From: Elusimicrobia bacterium HGW-Elusimicrobia-2
GTDB lineage: Bacteria > CG03
DNA length: 6,874 nt
Assembly: GCA_002841685.1 (NCBI GenBank)
Contig: PHAM01000077.1
Span: 1-6,874, forward strand
Direction of reading: 5' to 3'
Shown here: piece by piece, positions 6,823 to 6,874 of the stretch
Layout of the letters: every line of letters starts with the position of its first letter
Numbering within the stretch: position 1 is the stretch's first letter
Translations under genes and position numbers: made by a program
Notes under the pieces: generated by a model
What the model saw: the letters and a program-made list of their open reading frames with translations, nothing else
Databases searched by the model: none
Told to the model about the DNA's origin: nothing

Positions 6823-6874
6823 GGCAAGCTAAAAGCAATCGGTCAAACAATTCGTGATAATGTCTTCGCCGGTT
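6778..6874. other. Unassigned right-end segment after the RND break
   Basis: From about 6778 no frame continues the RND protein. Two short open stretches exist. On the plus strand, the frame at 6771-6857 reads FENDYVVSAENG and stops at 6855-6857; it faintly resembles the start of a response-regulator receiver domain. On the minus strand, a frame entering from the window edge runs 6874 to a TAG at 6782-6784 (30 residues, ending KKEEMPFSALTT) and could be the tail of a convergent gene. Neither can be identified. Confidence 0.4.

Noticed and set aside
1-6874. CRISPR arrays, tRNA/rRNA genes, insertion sequences or integration sites
   Set aside because: No spaced repeats, tRNA-like cloverleaf, transposase or terminal inverted repeats were found on reading both strands; the right-end break could be from an element but none of it is identifiable.

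Overview
The window looks like a chromosomal fragment of a Gram-negative (diderm) bacterium. It encodes an outer-membrane TolC-type channel with a signal peptide, a lipoprotein-type periplasmic adaptor and an inner-membrane RND permease. Arginine AGG and isoleucine ATA codons are frequent and base composition is moderate. I cannot place it in a phylum from this alone.

Layout: positions 1-151 hold no convincing complete gene, only a candidate 21-codon leader ORF (79-144) and a promoter-like pair of hexamers just before mgtE. Positions 152-1495 encode a full-length MgtE magnesium transporter/channel. The short gap 1496-1640 carries an exact 14-bp tandem repeat, a near-consensus sigma70 promoter and a perfect 20-bp palindrome. 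From 1641 a tightly packed operon runs to the right end: TetR-family regulator (1641-2219), TolC-family outer-membrane factor (2216-3541), RND adaptor (about 3531-4412) and RND permease (4414-6822). Adjacent genes overlap or are 1 nt apart, so they are probably co-transcribed and translationally coupled.

How it works together: the palindrome lies on the predicted transcription start of the operon, so the TetR-like protein probably represses its own gene and the efflux pump until a ligand is bound. Permease, adaptor and TolC channel would form one tripartite exporter; the substrate cannot be read from sequence. mgtE appears to be a separate transcription unit with no evident functional link.

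Most notable points: the adaptor has no alpha-helical hairpin between its two lipoyl half-motifs; the permease stops about 200 residues short, breaking inside its second porter loop at the IYLK motif, after which the sequence no longer looks like RND; and the first ATG available to the regulator lies inside the operator, so the real start is 51 nt downstream. I see no wholly new system here; this is an efflux operon with an unusual adaptor and a broken or chimeric right end.
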